Positions 52,679 through 61,882 of a DNA stretch of 64,000 nucleotides are shown here, piece by piece. Below the pieces are notes generated by a model. It was not told the origin of the DNA. It searched no databases and saw only the letters and a program-made list of their open reading frames with translations. Position 1 is the stretch's first letter; every line of letters starts with the position of its first letter. The DNA comes from Deltaproteobacteria bacterium. GTDB lineage: Bacteria > Desulfobacterota > Dissulfuribacteria > Dissulfuribacterales > QOAL01. Location of the stretch: NCBI GenBank assembly GCA_026986785.1, contig JALSNW010000040.1, forward strand, positions 23,735 to 87,734. The letters are read 5' to 3'. The translations under genes were made by a program, and so were the position numbers.

Positions 52679-53401
52679 CTAAAAAATTACAGGCACAATT
52701 GATTTATACCAGATTATTTCTCGTCTGTATTCAAGTAAAACTGGATAAATCTCTACACCATTGGAATGGGCAAGCTGAAGTGCTTGGGCGAATCCAGGGT
52801 CAGTCTTGCGGTTAGGTCTAAAGAATCGGCTTTCTTTCCTGAATACGAGAAACATGACAGCTGTTCTCATGCCCTCCCTGGACAGCTTGATTAGTTCCTC
52901 CAGATGGCGTCTGCCCCTCTTGGTGGGCGCATCTGGGAAAAGTGCCACCTTGTCTCTGGAGAGGGTGCAACCTTTTACCTCCATGTATATCTTTTCGTCA
53001 GCCTGAGTGGAAATAAGGAAATCCAGTCTGCTATTTCCACAAACGACCTCTCTCTTTATTTGTTTTCGTTTAACCTGGCCGAAGGGAGAGGTGGATCGAT
53101 TTCTTATTACGGCCTCGGCTATCTTGGAATGAAAACCAGAATTGACAAGGATCCATTCTTTCTCGTGTTGTGCAGCAATGAGATCCCACTGTGTCTTTCT
53201 GCCAGGACTGTTTGCATATCTTATCAGGATCTTGTTCCCAGGAAAGATCAGCTCCTTGAGTCTTCCTGGATCTCGTAAATGGATTTTTAGCTGCGTGGTC
53301 GTTTTGCCAAAGTCTACTGGGCGGGCGATGACTATAAACCTATTTGGCCTGGACAAAACAGTGGCCAACTGATCCCAGGGGATGGAAAAGAGTTCAACCA
53401 T
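52679..53401 (-). CDS. sfsA: SfsA family protein (putative nuclease)
   Basis: A 240-residue protein of usual SfsA length. LKIHLRDPGRLKELI, PGRKTQWDLIAAQ, RLDFLIS and EVKGCTLSRDKVALFPDAP match the family; the last one holds the restriction-enzyme-like D-(x)n-ExK catalytic site. The family is named for maltose-related sugar fermentation stimulation, but its DNA-binding and nuclease activity is the better-founded view. It overlaps tsaB by 8 bases, ends the housekeeping run, and is probably co-transcribed with it. Confidence 0.9.
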   Translation of the reverse strand: MVELFSIPWDQLATVLSRPNRFIVIARPVDFGKTTTQLKIHLRDPGRLKELIFPGNKILIRYANSPGRKTQWDLIAAQHEKEWILVNSGFHSKIAEAVIRNRSTSPFGQVKRKQIKREVVCGNSRLDFLISTQADEKIYMEVKGCTLSRDKVALFPDAPTKRGRRHLEELIKLSREGMRTAVMFLVFRKESRFFRPNRKTDPGFAQALQLAHSNGVEIYPVLLEYRREIIWYKSIVPVIF

Positions 53402-54101
53402 TTTGTTTTTTCTTTTCCTCTGCCTCTGACAGCCTGCAATAGATAGGTGTGAGTATGGAGGGATCAGCAGTTTTTTGACCTTCGTTGATCATTTTTTCGG
53501 CTAGAATTCCCACTATGGCAGGATGGGGAAACCACATATACTCTGGGGCAAAGACAGCCCTTTTATTAAAGTATGTCTCGAATAATTCACGGTATCTATT
53601 GATTCCATCACCAATAAAAAGAACATGATTATCCTTGGGGATTAGATCAGAAAGCTTGGCTGGTTCAATGGCGATATAATCGAGGATCCTTTTGGGCCTG
53701 TCAAGACCAGGATCAGGCCTGTAGAGGCTGGTATATACCTGGTTTCTTCTGGCATCCATGACTGGGCAGATCAGTCTCGATTGTTCCAAGAAAGCATTCT
53801 GGGCTATGACATCCAGGGTGGGGACGCCCATAACGGGCAAAGAGCGGGCCATGGCAAAGCCCTTGGCTGTTGCAATGCCTATCCTAAGACCTGTGAAACT
53901 TCCTGGGCCTTGTCCTATGGCCACTAGATCGAATGTTTCCCAGGTCAGGTCGAGTTCGTCCAAGAGCCATAGTATATTGGAGATGAGACGTCTCGAATGG
54001 GTTTTCTTAGTGGAGAGGATTACTTCTCCGAGGATTCTACCCCTTGAAATGATGGCGGCCCCACCTGTGAGGCTCGATGTCTCAAGACATAGTATGGCCA
54101 T
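53394..54101 (-). CDS. tsaB: tRNA threonylcarbamoyladenosine biosynthesis protein TsaB
   Basis: A 235-residue ASKHA-fold protein. AILCLETSSLTGGAAII opens the fold and GQGPGSFTGLRIGIATAKGFA is the diagnostic family segment, followed by MDARRNQVYTSLY. TsaB pairs with TsaD and TsaE to make the t6A37 modification of tRNAs that read ANN codons. It lies 6 bases after rseP and overlaps sfsA. No unusual feature is seen. Confidence 0.93.
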   Translation of the reverse strand: MAILCLETSSLTGGAAIISRGRILGEVILSTKKTHSRRLISNILWLLDELDLTWETFDLVAIGQGPGSFTGLRIGIATAKGFAMARSLPVMGVPTLDVIAQNAFLEQSRLICPVMDARRNQVYTSLYRPDPGLDRPKRILDYIAIEPAKLSDLIPKDNHVLFIGDGINRYRELFETYFNKRAVFAPEYMWFPHPAIVGILAEKMINEGQKTADPSILTPIYCRLSEAEEKKKQNG

Positions 54102-54107
54102 GATCTA

Positions 54108-55193
54108 TCATGGTTGAGGAATGGATGGAATGAGCCCTAAAAGCCTTGCTATGTCATTATAGAAAACCAGAAGCATTAGAGAGCCAAGGATGAGGAGGCC
54201 TATCTGTTGGGCTATCTGCATCTGCCTTGCTGAAAGAGGATGTCCTATGATGGCCTCTATGGCATAGAAGAAGAGATGCCCTCCATCAAGTACTGGAACG
54301 GGCAGAAGATTTAATAGCCCTAGATTGATACTGAGAAGGGCCATGAAGTAAAATAGGTTGAGCATTCCCTGTTCAGCCTGTTGTCCAGCCATCTGTGCTA
54401 TCATTATTGGCCCGCCAAGGGCAGAAAGGGGGACCACTCTCTGGACGATCTTGACAAAGCCTTCCCATGTGAGTTTTGTAAGTTCCCACGTACGCATGAG
54501 TGACAGTTGTAAGGCCTTTAATGGATTTACCTTTTCTATCTCAAGCTTGCCTGCAGCTGTTATGCCTATGAGCGGCATCTTGATCTCTTCACCAAATATG
54601 TTCTTGATAGTGGTAATCTCAGGCTTGACTGCCAGTCTTAGTTCCTTGTCCCCACGTCTGATCACCAGTTGTATGGTTTCTCCCTTGCTGGACCTGATAT
54701 ATTTCGATACATCGTCCCAGCTCTTGACTGGCATCCCATTGACGGAGACAAACGTATCTCCTGGTCTTATACCCGCCTTCTGGGCTGGGGAATCGGCCTT
54801 TACCTTGCCTATCTCCGGAAGCAGCACTGGGTTCCCGTAGAAGAGGAATATGAAAAAAAAGATCAACTGGGCAAGAAGGAAGTTTGCAAAGGGGCCTGCA
54901 GCCACAACCAATGCCTTTTGGTAAACGGGCCGATGAGAAAACGAATAGGGTCTGTCAGCTGGTGGGATTTCTTCTCCAGGCTGTTCACCCAGCATTTTGA
55001 CAAAGCCCCCGAGTGGGACGGCAGATATACAATAATCGGTGCCATTTTTTATAATGCCCCATATCCTTGGCCCAAATCCTATGGAAAACTTGAGTACTCT
55101 TATGCCAAAGGCCCTTGCCATGGCGAAATGGCCAAATTCATGAAAGAATATCAAGCCACTGAGAACCAAGACGAATGACCAGAAGGTAGTCAT
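54108..55193 (-). CDS. rseP: Site-2 protease RseP (zinc metallopeptidase)
   Basis: A 361-residue membrane protease. The zinc site HEFGH is at residues 18-22 in the first membrane helix, a single PDZ domain lies at about 120-200 (KAGIRPGDTFVSVNGMPVKS), and the second catalytic element NLLPVPVLDGGHLFFY is in a late helix. Enteric RseP has two PDZ domains and about 450 residues; this one-PDZ form is usual in many other bacteria. It cuts membrane-embedded substrates such as anti-sigma factors and signal peptide remnants. It overlaps dxr by 4 bases. Confidence 0.93.
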   Translation of the reverse strand: MTTFWSFVLVLSGLIFFHEFGHFAMARAFGIRVLKFSIGFGPRIWGIIKNGTDYCISAVPLGGFVKMLGEQPGEEIPPADRPYSFSHRPVYQKALVVAAGPFANFLLAQLIFFFIFLFYGNPVLLPEIGKVKADSPAQKAGIRPGDTFVSVNGMPVKSWDDVSKYIRSSKGETIQLVIRRGDKELRLAVKPEITTIKNIFGEEIKMPLIGITAAGKLEIEKVNPLKALQLSLMRTWELTKLTWEGFVKIVQRVVPLSALGGPIMIAQMAGQQAEQGMLNLFYFMALLSINLGLLNLLPVPVLDGGHLFFYAIEAIIGHPLSARQMQIAQQIGLLILGSLMLLVFYNDIARLLGLIPSIPQP

Positions 55194-56368
55194 TGAACAG
55201 TTCCCTCACTTTCTTCAATGAGGTTGTATGCCTTGAGCCTGGCAAGGGCATCTGAACGAAGGACATCGTCGAGCCCTTCCATCCTTTCTCCTCCGATCTC
55301 ATCCAATACTCTGGATATTATCTCTGGGATCTTGAGATATGGGATGCGTTTTTGGAGAAAGGCCTCTACAGCCACTTCATTTGCCGCGTTTAGGACTGTT
55401 GGGGCAGTTCCTCCCATTTCGAGGGCTTTGAAGGCAAGACCAAGACATGGAAAGTCTTCCATGCGAGGTGACTCAAAGGTCAATGGACCGCAATTGAATA
55501 TATCCAGTGTGGGAAGGTCGAGTGCCATTCTCTCCGGCCACATTAGTGCATAAGAGATGGGGACCCGCATATCTGGCATACCGAGCTGGGCAATGATGGA
55601 GCCATCTATGAATTCCACCATGGAGTGGATGATACTCTGGGGATGTACGACGACCTGTATCCTATCCGGTGGAACAGAGAAGAGCCAACGGGCCTCTATT
55701 ACCTCCAGCCCCTTGTTCATGAGTGTGGATGAATCAACAGATATCTTTGCCCCCATGGACCAGTTCGGGTGGGCAATTGCTTGTTCAGGGGTTACTTGCG
55801 ACAGCTCTGGACCAGATTTTTGTCTGAATGGTCCTCCAGAGGCTGTCAATATGATTTTATTCACCTGGGAGGCCTTGTAACCCTGAAGACATTGAAATAT
55901 GGCAGAATGTTCGCTGTCTATTGGCAGAAGGTTTACCCCTTTCTCTTTTACGAGATCCATCACGATAGCCCCAGCTGCTACCAGGGTCTCCTTGTTGGCA
56001 AGGGCTACGTCCTTACCGGCTTCAATGGCGGCAAGAGTGGGTACGAGTCCAGCAGCCCCCACCATGGAAGAAACGACCAGATCTGCCTCTTCCATTGAAG
56101 CCAATGCCTTGTATCCCTCCTTGCCATAGACCAGAGCTGTTCCGGCTGGAATGGCTGGCTTCAGTTCTTGGGCAAGTTGCTCAGACATGACTGCCACCAT
56201 GGATGGGGCAAATTCATTTAGCTGGTCCAAAAGGAGTTTGATATTCCTGCCTGCTGCCAGCCCAACCACTTTCAACTGCCCATCAGATCGCCTGACTATA
56301 TCCAGGACGTTTTTACCTATGGAGCCCGTAGAGCCTAAGATTGCTATTCGTTTTCTTGTTGTTGGCAT
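55190..56368 (-). CDS. dxr: 1-deoxy-D-xylulose-5-phosphate reductoisomerase
   Basis: A 392-residue enzyme. RIAILGSTGSIGKNVLDIV binds NADPH; IDSEHSAIFQCLQG carries the metal-binding acidic residues, and the flexible loop and SMGAKISVDSSTLMNKGLEVIEA (in two parts of the metal/substrate site) are intact. It catalyses the second step of the MEP isoprenoid route, giving the precursor for the UppS product two genes upstream. It sits between cdsA and rseP in the usual order. Confidence 0.95.
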   Translation of the reverse strand: MPTTRKRIAILGSTGSIGKNVLDIVRRSDGQLKVVGLAAGRNIKLLLDQLNEFAPSMVAVMSEQLAQELKPAIPAGTALVYGKEGYKALASMEEADLVVSSMVGAAGLVPTLAAIEAGKDVALANKETLVAAGAIVMDLVKEKGVNLLPIDSEHSAIFQCLQGYKASQVNKIILTASGGPFRQKSGPELSQVTPEQAIAHPNWSMGAKISVDSSTLMNKGLEVIEARWLFSVPPDRIQVVVHPQSIIHSMVEFIDGSIIAQLGMPDMRVPISYALMWPERMALDLPTLDIFNCGPLTFESPRMEDFPCLGLAFKALEMGGTAPTVLNAANEVAVEAFLQKRIPYLKIPEIISRVLDEIGGERMEGLDDVLRSDALARLKAYNLIEESEGTVQ

Positions 56369-56401
56369 CTGTGTATTTCCTTGATCGGTTGGGCCTATGA
56401 T

Positions 56402-57217
56402 CTATCCGATTCCTCGATAGTCACCCAAAAAATGAAGTATCCAGAAAAGACAGGGACCAGCCATTAGTAGTCCATCTACCCTGTCAAATACGCCTCCGTG
56501 GCCTGGAAGAAGCCTTCCAGAGTCCTTTCGGCCGCAGGCACGTTTTATCACCGATTCCGTCAAGTCACCTATCTGGCTCGCGACTCCCAACAAGACAGCC
56601 AGGGGAACTAGGGCCCGCAGGTCTGAAAAGTCCATAAAGACCATCCAAGAAAAAACGGCCATGAGCACACATGCTATCAATCCTCCTACTGCCCCTTCTA
56701 CTGTTTTACCTCTGCTAATGTTGGGGCAGAGTTTGTGTCTTCCCATGGCAGAGCCTATGTAATAGGCACCAGTGTCAGCTGCTGCAACGATGACAAACAA
56801 AAAGATAATCCATAGCCTTCCATATGGCATGGGGTGTATGAGCACAATGAGACTGGCAAAGAGACCTATATAAAGACAGCCAAAGAGGAATATCGCCATT
56901 TTAGAGAAGGGATTTTTATGCCGTGGATAAGTCATGAGAAAAATAATAATACTGGAGACACAGATCAGGAATAGGGCAAAAACAATATTGTGATCACCTG
57001 GTTTGAACATGGCCATGAAAAGGGGAATCAATCCCAACAAGACGCCCAAACTCTGGAGTAGGGGACTGTTTTGAAAGGTCATGGAAAAATATTCGTATAG
57101 ACAGAAAAAGGCGACCACGAAGACCAGTACATTGAAAAAGACCGTTCCGCCCCAGAGCAATCCTATCAGGACCAGGGGTATGATAACCAGGGCTGTCAGG
57201 ACTCGCTGCTTGTGCAT
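56402..57217 (-). CDS. cdsA: Phosphatidate cytidylyltransferase
   Basis: A 271-residue membrane enzyme with about eight hydrophobic segments. The C-terminal CdsA signature is present: SQIGDLTESVIKRACGRKDS and PGHGGVFDRVDGLL. It makes CDP-diacylglycerol from phosphatidic acid and CTP at the inner membrane. The start overlaps the end of uppS by 22 bases, which is common in this gene pair. Confidence 0.93.
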   Translation of the reverse strand: MHKQRVLTALVIIPLVLIGLLWGGTVFFNVLVFVVAFFCLYEYFSMTFQNSPLLQSLGVLLGLIPLFMAMFKPGDHNIVFALFLICVSSIIIFLMTYPRHKNPFSKMAIFLFGCLYIGLFASLIVLIHPMPYGRLWIIFLFVIVAAADTGAYYIGSAMGRHKLCPNISRGKTVEGAVGGLIACVLMAVFSWMVFMDFSDLRALVPLAVLLGVASQIGDLTESVIKRACGRKDSGRLLPGHGGVFDRVDGLLMAGPCLFWILHFLGDYRGIG

Positions 57218-57963
57218 CTCAAAAGAATTTGTTCACTTGTCATGCCAAACCGACGTTCTCTGCGTCTGTAGTCATTGAGCGCCTTTAGGAATTCCTGTTT
57301 GTCAAAATCAGGCCACAGAGTGGAGGTGATATAGAGTTCAGAATAGGCTGCCTGGAACAATAGGAAATTACTGAGTCTTTTTTCTCCGCTGGTACGGATT
57401 ATAAGATCTGGATCAGGAACATCTCCAGCATACATGAAAGATCTAAAGGAGCCCTCGTCTAAATCATCCGGAGATAAGTGGCCTTCCATGCACTTTCGGG
57501 CAAATCTTTTTGCTGCCTCTATTATTTCACTCCTTCCACCATAGCTCAGGGCAAGAATGAGCTGCATTTCATAGTTCTTGGCTGTCTTCTCCATGGTTTC
57601 CAAGAGCATGTCATAGACCTTGGGGGGCAAGGCCTCTATCTCGCCAATTGCCCTGAGCCTGATCCTCTTTCCCAACAGTTCGTCCAACTCTTGCTGAAGG
57701 TATTCGTACAGGAGGTCCATCAGGGCGTTGACCTCTTCTGCAGGCCTTGACCAATTCTCCTTGGAGAACGCATATAGGGTCAGATAGGGTATATTGAGCT
57801 CCCTGGTCGCAGTCACAATCTCTTTTACTGTCTTGGCTCCTTGTCTATGGCCCATTATTCTGGGCATGAATCTTCTTCTTGCCCACCGACCATTTCCATC
57901 CATGATGATGGCTACATGACGAGGTAACGGTTTCAGGGTTTTTATGTTGGATTTATCCAGCAC
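57196..57963 (-). CDS. uppS: Isoprenyl transferase (undecaprenyl diphosphate synthase)
   Basis: A 255-residue cis-prenyltransferase. HVAIIMDGNGRWARRR holds the catalytic Asp in DGNGRWA, LTLYAFSKENWSRP is the conserved helix segment, and DLIIRTSGEKRLSNFLLF with YSELYITSTLWPDF forms the substrate-binding end. It makes C55-PP, the carrier needed by peptidoglycan synthesis and by the polysaccharide initiator at 11352. It lies 11 bases after frr. Confidence 0.95.
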   Translation of the reverse strand: MLDKSNIKTLKPLPRHVAIIMDGNGRWARRRFMPRIMGHRQGAKTVKEIVTATRELNIPYLTLYAFSKENWSRPAEEVNALMDLLYEYLQQELDELLGKRIRLRAIGEIEALPPKVYDMLLETMEKTAKNYEMQLILALSYGGRSEIIEAAKRFARKCMEGHLSPDDLDEGSFRSFMYAGDVPDPDLIIRTSGEKRLSNFLLFQAAYSELYITSTLWPDFDKQEFLKALNDYRRRERRFGMTSEQILLRCTSSES

Positions 57964-57974
57964 TTGGAGGCCTC

Positions 57975-58532
57975 TTAAAATTCCATGATCTCCTTTTCTT
58001 TTTTTCGTAGGATTTCATCTATCTTTTTTATGTGTTCATCGGTCAGCTTCTGGATTTCGTCCTGAAGCTTGTATAGTTCGTCCTCGGAAATCTCCTTAGC
58101 CTTTTTTTGGCCTTTTAGTTTGTCAATTGCATCTCTTCGGCAGTTTCTGACTGCTACCCTTGATTCTTCGGCCATCTTTTTGACTATCTTGACAAGGTCT
58201 TTTCTCCTCTGCTCTGTGAGGGGAGGGATGTTTATCCTGATGATCTTACCATCGTTGCTGGGGGTAAGCCCAAGATCTGATGACATAATGGCCTTTTCTA
58301 TGTCCGCAAGGATATTTATGTCCCACGGCTGTACTGTCAAAAGCCTGCTCTCTGGAACAGATATGGATGCTACCTGATTCAAGGGCATTTGACTGCCATA
58401 ATAATCGACTGTTATGCCCTCCAGAAGGGCAGCCGAGGCTCGACCAGTCCTCACGTGTGCAAGGTCTCTTTCAAAGGCGGCAACGGCCTTGTCCATTCTC
58501 TTGTTAGTTTCTGTCAACACCTTGTTCTTCAC
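57975..58532 (-). CDS. frr: Ribosome recycling factor
   Basis: A 185-residue protein of standard length with the tRNA-mimic fold: [20 protein letters not shown], the domain II stretch ending [16 protein letters not shown], and a helical C-terminus. It releases the ribosome from mRNA with EF-G after termination. The 90-base gap to pyrH (58533-58622) holds no gene that I can see. Confidence 0.95.
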   Translation of the reverse strand: MKNKVLTETNKRMDKAVAAFERDLAHVRTGRASAALLEGITVDYYGSQMPLNQVASISVPESRLLTVQPWDINILADIEKAIMSSDLGLTPSNDGKIIRINIPPLTEQRRKDLVKIVKKMAEESRVAVRNCRRDAIDKLKGQKKAKEISEDELYKLQDEIQKLTDEHIKKIDEILRKKEKEIMEF

Positions 58533-58622
58533 GTTGAACCTCCTTGCTTCCCTCTAAATACAGTTCCAGATCTCAAAGAATAACAAAAACTGCAGTTGTT
58601 TGCATAGAGAATAGATCCAGGA

Positions 58623-59360
58623 TCAATCTGGCAGGACAAGGGTGCCAATCCTTTTGCCCGCTACAGCCTTTTCTATGTTGTTACCCTTTAGCATGTTGAA
58701 TACCATGATTGGCAGGTGGGCATCCCTTGCCAGGGATATGGCTGCTGCATCCATGACCCTGAGTTCCTGTTCAAGTATCTGACTGCAATTGAGACGGGGA
58801 AACAACGTTGCATCCTTGAATTTGTATGGATCTCGGTCATATACCCCATCCACCCTAGTGGCCTTGAAGAGGATGTCGGCTCCTATCTCCAAGGCCCTGA
58901 GGGTGGCAGCCGTGTCAGTTGTAAAAAATGGATTGCCTGTACCTGCAGCAAATATAACGATCCTCTTTTTTCGAAGGTGGTTGAGGGCGCGGCCTCTGAC
59001 AAAGGGCTCCGCCATCCTTCCTATCTCAAGCGCAGAAAGGACCCTTGCAGGTATCCCTTGTCTTTCAAAGGCATCTTGTAGTGCCAGGGCATTAATGACA
59101 GTGGCAAGCATGCCCATCTGGTCTGCTACTGCCCTATCCATGCCATGGGCAGCCCCGGAGACCCCTCTGAAGATATTACCACCGCCAACCACCATTCCTA
59201 TTTCCACGCCCTTCTCTCTGGCACGGCCAATCTGCGCCGCAACTTGGGTGAGAAGTTCGGGAGAGATCCCATAGGCCTTATCTCCCATAAGTGCCTCTCC
59301 ACTCAATTTTATGAGCACTCGTTTGTATGCAGGAGATAGATCTTTGTGTTTTTCAGGCAT
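58623..59360 (-). CDS. pyrH: UMP kinase
   Basis: A 245-residue amino-acid-kinase-fold enzyme. ATG 59360 is chosen: the 61-codon extension to 59543 reads into tsf and has no similarity to the family. [24 protein letters not shown] and [20 protein letters not shown] are hallmark segments. It phosphorylates UMP to UDP in pyrimidine synthesis. It lies 19 bases after tsf in the classical rpsB-tsf-pyrH-frr order. Confidence 0.95.
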   Translation of the reverse strand: MPEKHKDLSPAYKRVLIKLSGEALMGDKAYGISPELLTQVAAQIGRAREKGVEIGMVVGGGNIFRGVSGAAHGMDRAVADQMGMLATVINALALQDAFERQGIPARVLSALEIGRMAEPFVRGRALNHLRKKRIVIFAAGTGNPFFTTDTAATLRALEIGADILFKATRVDGVYDRDPYKFKDATLFPRLNCSQILEQELRVMDAAAISLARDAHLPIMVFNMLKGNNIEKAVAGKRIGTLVLPD

Positions 59361-59379
59361 GCTTATCAAGCCTTTTTGT

Positions 59380-59979
59380 TTATTCTTCCCCAACCTTGAA
59401 TCTAACAAATCTGCGGATAGAGATGTTTTCTCCCATCTTGGCCACCAGTTCATTGAGGAGATCCTGAATGGTGAGATCAGGATTCTTGACATATGGCTGG
59501 TCAAGAAGACATATCTCCTTGAGAAATTTTTCAATGCGGCCATCTACTATCTTATCCACTATATGTTCTGGTTTTCCTGATTCAATGGCCTGTTTTCGAT
59601 AAATCTCTTTTTCTTTATCGATGACATCCTGAGGGGCATCGTCTCTCTTGATGCAGACAGGATTGGTGGCAGCAATATGCATGGCTATGTTTCTTGCAAA
59701 TTCTACGAATTGATCAGTTTTTGCGACAAAGTCAGTCTCGCAGTTCACTTCAACCATTACACCAAGCTTGTTGCCTGCGTGGATATAGCATTGGACAACC
59801 CCTTCAGAAGTAGCCCTGCCAGCCCTTTTGGCAGCCACGGCCAGCCCCTTCTGCCTCAGAAAATCCACAGCCTTCTCCATGTCCCCGTTGCATTCCTGAA
59901 GGGCCTTTTTGCAATCCATCATGCCCGCATTGGTCCTTTCTCTGAGTTCTTTGACCATTGCAGCAGTTATATCAGCCAT
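59380..59979 (-). CDS. tsf: Elongation factor Ts (short form)
   Basis: A 199-residue EF-Ts. The UBA-like N-terminus ([19 protein letters not shown]) and the core segment [16 protein letters not shown] are present; the protein ends early with one core repeat, as in the known short forms (about 195-200 residues) instead of about 280. It recycles EF-Tu by GDP/GTP exchange. It lies 138 bases after rpsB, with a perfect inverted repeat between them. Confidence 0.94.
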   Translation of the reverse strand: MADITAAMVKELRERTNAGMMDCKKALQECNGDMEKAVDFLRQKGLAVAAKRAGRATSEGVVQCYIHAGNKLGVMVEVNCETDFVAKTDQFVEFARNIAMHIAATNPVCIKRDDAPQDVIDKEKEIYRKQAIESGKPEHIVDKIVDGRIEKFLKEICLLDQPYVKNPDLTIQDLLNELVAKMGENISIRRFVRFKVGEE

Positions 59980-60018
59980 AATATATTTCCTCCGTTGATA
60001 ATTCTGATGTTAAAACCA

Positions 60019-60044
60019 TATGTGGATATATTCAAATCCACATA
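60019..60044 (-). promoter_or_regulatory. Perfect hairpin between rpsB and tsf
   Basis: TATGTGGAT (60019-60027) and ATCCACATA (60036-60044) form a perfect 9-pair stem with an 8-base loop in the 138-base rpsB-tsf gap. On the minus strand it is followed by a short run of T within TTTT. It may be an attenuator or an RNA processing or stability element that adjusts tsf relative to rpsB expression. Confidence 0.4.
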
Positions 60045-60117
60045 CCTATGACCTAATCCATACATTAGTAAATAGGATTATTGAATATAAGACGAAGCTA
60101 CTGAATCCCTAGAATTA

Positions 60118-60963
60118 TCAGGCCGTTTCTTGAACGGCTGCAGTCTGTTCCTGTCCCGGTGCTGCTGCCTGGGTGTCTGGTCCTTTTTCAGGAGCTGAGG
60201 TGTCTGGTGCGCTTTTCTCCTGCTGGTCCTCTTCCCCTTCAGAGGCCTCCTTGTCAGTTTCGGCCTGTCTGGCCTCTTCATAGATCTCTTTGCCCTTGAT
60301 GACGGCATTGGCTATGAGGGAAGTAAGGAGCCTAATTGCCCTTATGGCATCGTCATTTCCTGGGATGATGTAATCTATGCCATCGGGATCGCAGTTGGTA
60401 TCCACGATTGCTACTACGGGAATGCCGAGTTTATTGGCCTCCTTGATAGCTATCTGCTCATAACGGGCATCCACTACGTATACAGCGGAGGGAAGGCCAT
60501 TCATGTCTTTGATGCCACCCAGGTTTCTCTCCAGTTTTTGACGTAAGCGTTCCAGTTTGAGGATCTCTTTTTTGGGGAACCTCTCGATTGAGCCATCTTC
60601 AAACATGGACTCGATCTTTTTCAGCTTGTCTATGCTTTTCTGGATGGTATGGAAGTTTGTCAGCATTCCCCCAAGCCATCTATGATTCACATAAGGCATA
60701 GCTGCCCTTGTGGCTTCTTCCTGGATGGATTCTCGTGCCTGTTTTTTTGTGCCCACAAACAAGACATTGCCACCGTTGGCAGCTGTCTCTACCACAAATT
60801 CATAGGCCACCTTGAACATCCTGACCGTCTTTTGAAGGTCAATGATGTAGATACCGTTTCTGGCCCCAAAGATATAGGGTTTCATCTTTGGGTTCCAGCG
60901 TCTGGTCTGATGGCCGAAATGGACACCGGCCTCGAGAAGCTGTTTCATTGTAACATAAGCCAT
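60118..60963 (-). CDS. rpsB: Small ribosomal subunit protein S2, with long acidic tail
   Basis: A 281-residue S2. [20 protein letters not shown] is the diagnostic N-terminus; [18 protein letters not shown] and [15 protein letters not shown] follow. The residues from about 228 to the end form a Glu/Gln/Ala/Pro-rich tail, probably disordered and about 40-50 residues longer than in many species. AGGAGG precedes the start. It begins the minus-strand housekeeping run. Confidence 0.95.
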   Translation of the reverse strand: MAYVTMKQLLEAGVHFGHQTRRWNPKMKPYIFGARNGIYIIDLQKTVRMFKVAYEFVVETAANGGNVLFVGTKKQARESIQEEATRAAMPYVNHRWLGGMLTNFHTIQKSIDKLKKIESMFEDGSIERFPKKEILKLERLRQKLERNLGGIKDMNGLPSAVYVVDARYEQIAIKEANKLGIPVVAIVDTNCDPDGIDYIIPGNDDAIRAIRLLTSLIANAVIKGKEIYEEARQAETDKEASEGEEDQQEKSAPDTSAPEKGPDTQAAAPGQEQTAAVQETA

Positions 60964-61495
60964 TGAGATTTCCTCCTATTCAGTGGTTGATCTTCCGCCT
61001 TTCAAACAAATCGCCCTTTAACCGTAGAGTCGGCACCACAGGGCAGATAAGGCGTGTTTTTTTTGCTTAAAAGTGGCGTCTTTGTAACATCTAACAGCCT
61101 TTTTATCAAGTGAAATAAGGAGGCAAATCAGGAAAAACCCTCCGTCATGGCTTAATGGCAAAATCAGTATGAACCAGTTTTTTTACTGGGCCATGCCTTG
61201 AAACGAGGCGGTTTAGTAGAACCATCCAGAATGGATCCATATATCTGGTATAAAAAATGCTTAAATTTGCTATGAGTATGTATTTGATTGTCAAAATGGA
61301 TAATATCGACAAAATCTGAACCCTTGACCTTTTTAGTTGGTGAGAAATGCTTATAGTTTTAATTATGAGCGGTTGTCTCTGTTGATTGCTTTTAAGTGGT
61401 ATAGCTACAAAAAATCATCAAAGAGTGGTTTTTCTGTTGACAGATAGGTTGATTGTTCTTACTTTTCACAAATAAACAGGATAAATGGGATAAAT
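60964..61495 (-). promoter_or_regulatory. Long gap upstream of rpsB with nested inverted repeat
   Basis: This 532-base divergent gap has no gene that I can support. On the minus side, CATGGC (61146-61151) pairs with GCCATG (61190-61195), and inside it CCAGT (61174-61178) pairs with ACTGG (61185-61189) around six T. GGAGG and CCTCC repeats lie just beyond (about 61120-61140). This would be in the rpsB leader and may be an S2 feedback or other control structure. I could not assign a clear minus-strand promoter. Confidence 0.3.
61437..61465 (+). promoter_or_regulatory. Sigma-70-like promoter candidate for the FeoB-associated gene
   Basis: A perfect -35 TTGACA (61437-61442), 17 bases, then a weak -10 TACTTT (61460-61465), 30 bases before the ATG at 61496. 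The strong -35 and exact spacing make it plausible, but the -10 has only three consensus positions. Confidence 0.35.
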
Positions 61496-61696
61496 ATGGT
61501 AGAAATAACTTTAATGACTTTGGCTGTAATAATTGCAGTCTATTTTATCTTAAGGGTAATACTACACAAGATGTCAGGGATTGAACAAGCCAATCCCTGT
61601 CAGGGATGCAGTGGATGTAGCCATACTGCTGAATCGGTTCACCCTGGTAGCTGCGCCAGTGACAAATCAAATAGTGTTGGCAAGAGAGAGAAATGA
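61496..61696 (+). CDS. FeoB-associated Cys-rich membrane protein
   Basis: A 66-residue protein: one N-terminal membrane helix (about 4-23), then a Cys-rich motif CQGCSGCSH and a lone Cys in a Ser/Lys tail. This layout matches the small 'FeoB-associated Cys-rich membrane protein' family, normally next to the ferrous-iron transporter FeoB. No feoA or feoB gene lies in this window. It may bind iron or an iron-sulfur precursor at the inner membrane. A second Cys-rich small ORF follows 42 bases later. Confidence 0.65.
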   Translation: MVEITLMTLAVIIAVYFILRVILHKMSGIEQANPCQGCSGCSHTAESVHPGSCASDKSNSVGKREK

Positions 61697-61738
61697 GTCC
61701 TGTTTGCTGTGTGGTTATTCTAGTGAGGTGATGAGATT

Positions 61739-61882
61739 ATGAAGAACAACAATAGACCTAGGGTTTGTATAAAGACTGGCAGGCCAGTGGTTCACGACGT
61801 GATATGCAAGATGTGCCATAGGCGGTGCCCTCATGCAGGCAAACAAGGCAGAAAACGCGCTTCCATCAGCAGGAAGATCTAA
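61739..61882 (+). CDS. 47-residue basic Cys-rich ORF
   Basis: A small open frame beginning at ATG 61739 with GAGGTG 8 bases upstream. The product is very basic (many Arg/Lys) and has Cys10 plus CKMCHRRC (residues 23-30), so four Cys that could hold a zinc or iron-sulfur site; CKMCH also fits a CXXCH motif, but no export signal exists, so heme binding is unlikely. It ends in a 4-base convergent overlap with the ArnC-like gene on the minus strand. No family is recognised. Confidence 0.45.
   Translation: MKNNNRPRVCIKTGRPVVHDVICKMCHRRCPHAGKQGRKRASISRKI

Noticed and set aside
59361..59543. N-terminal extension of UMP kinase
   Set aside because: The 61 codons run into tsf and do not resemble the family; the family start fits ATG 59360.
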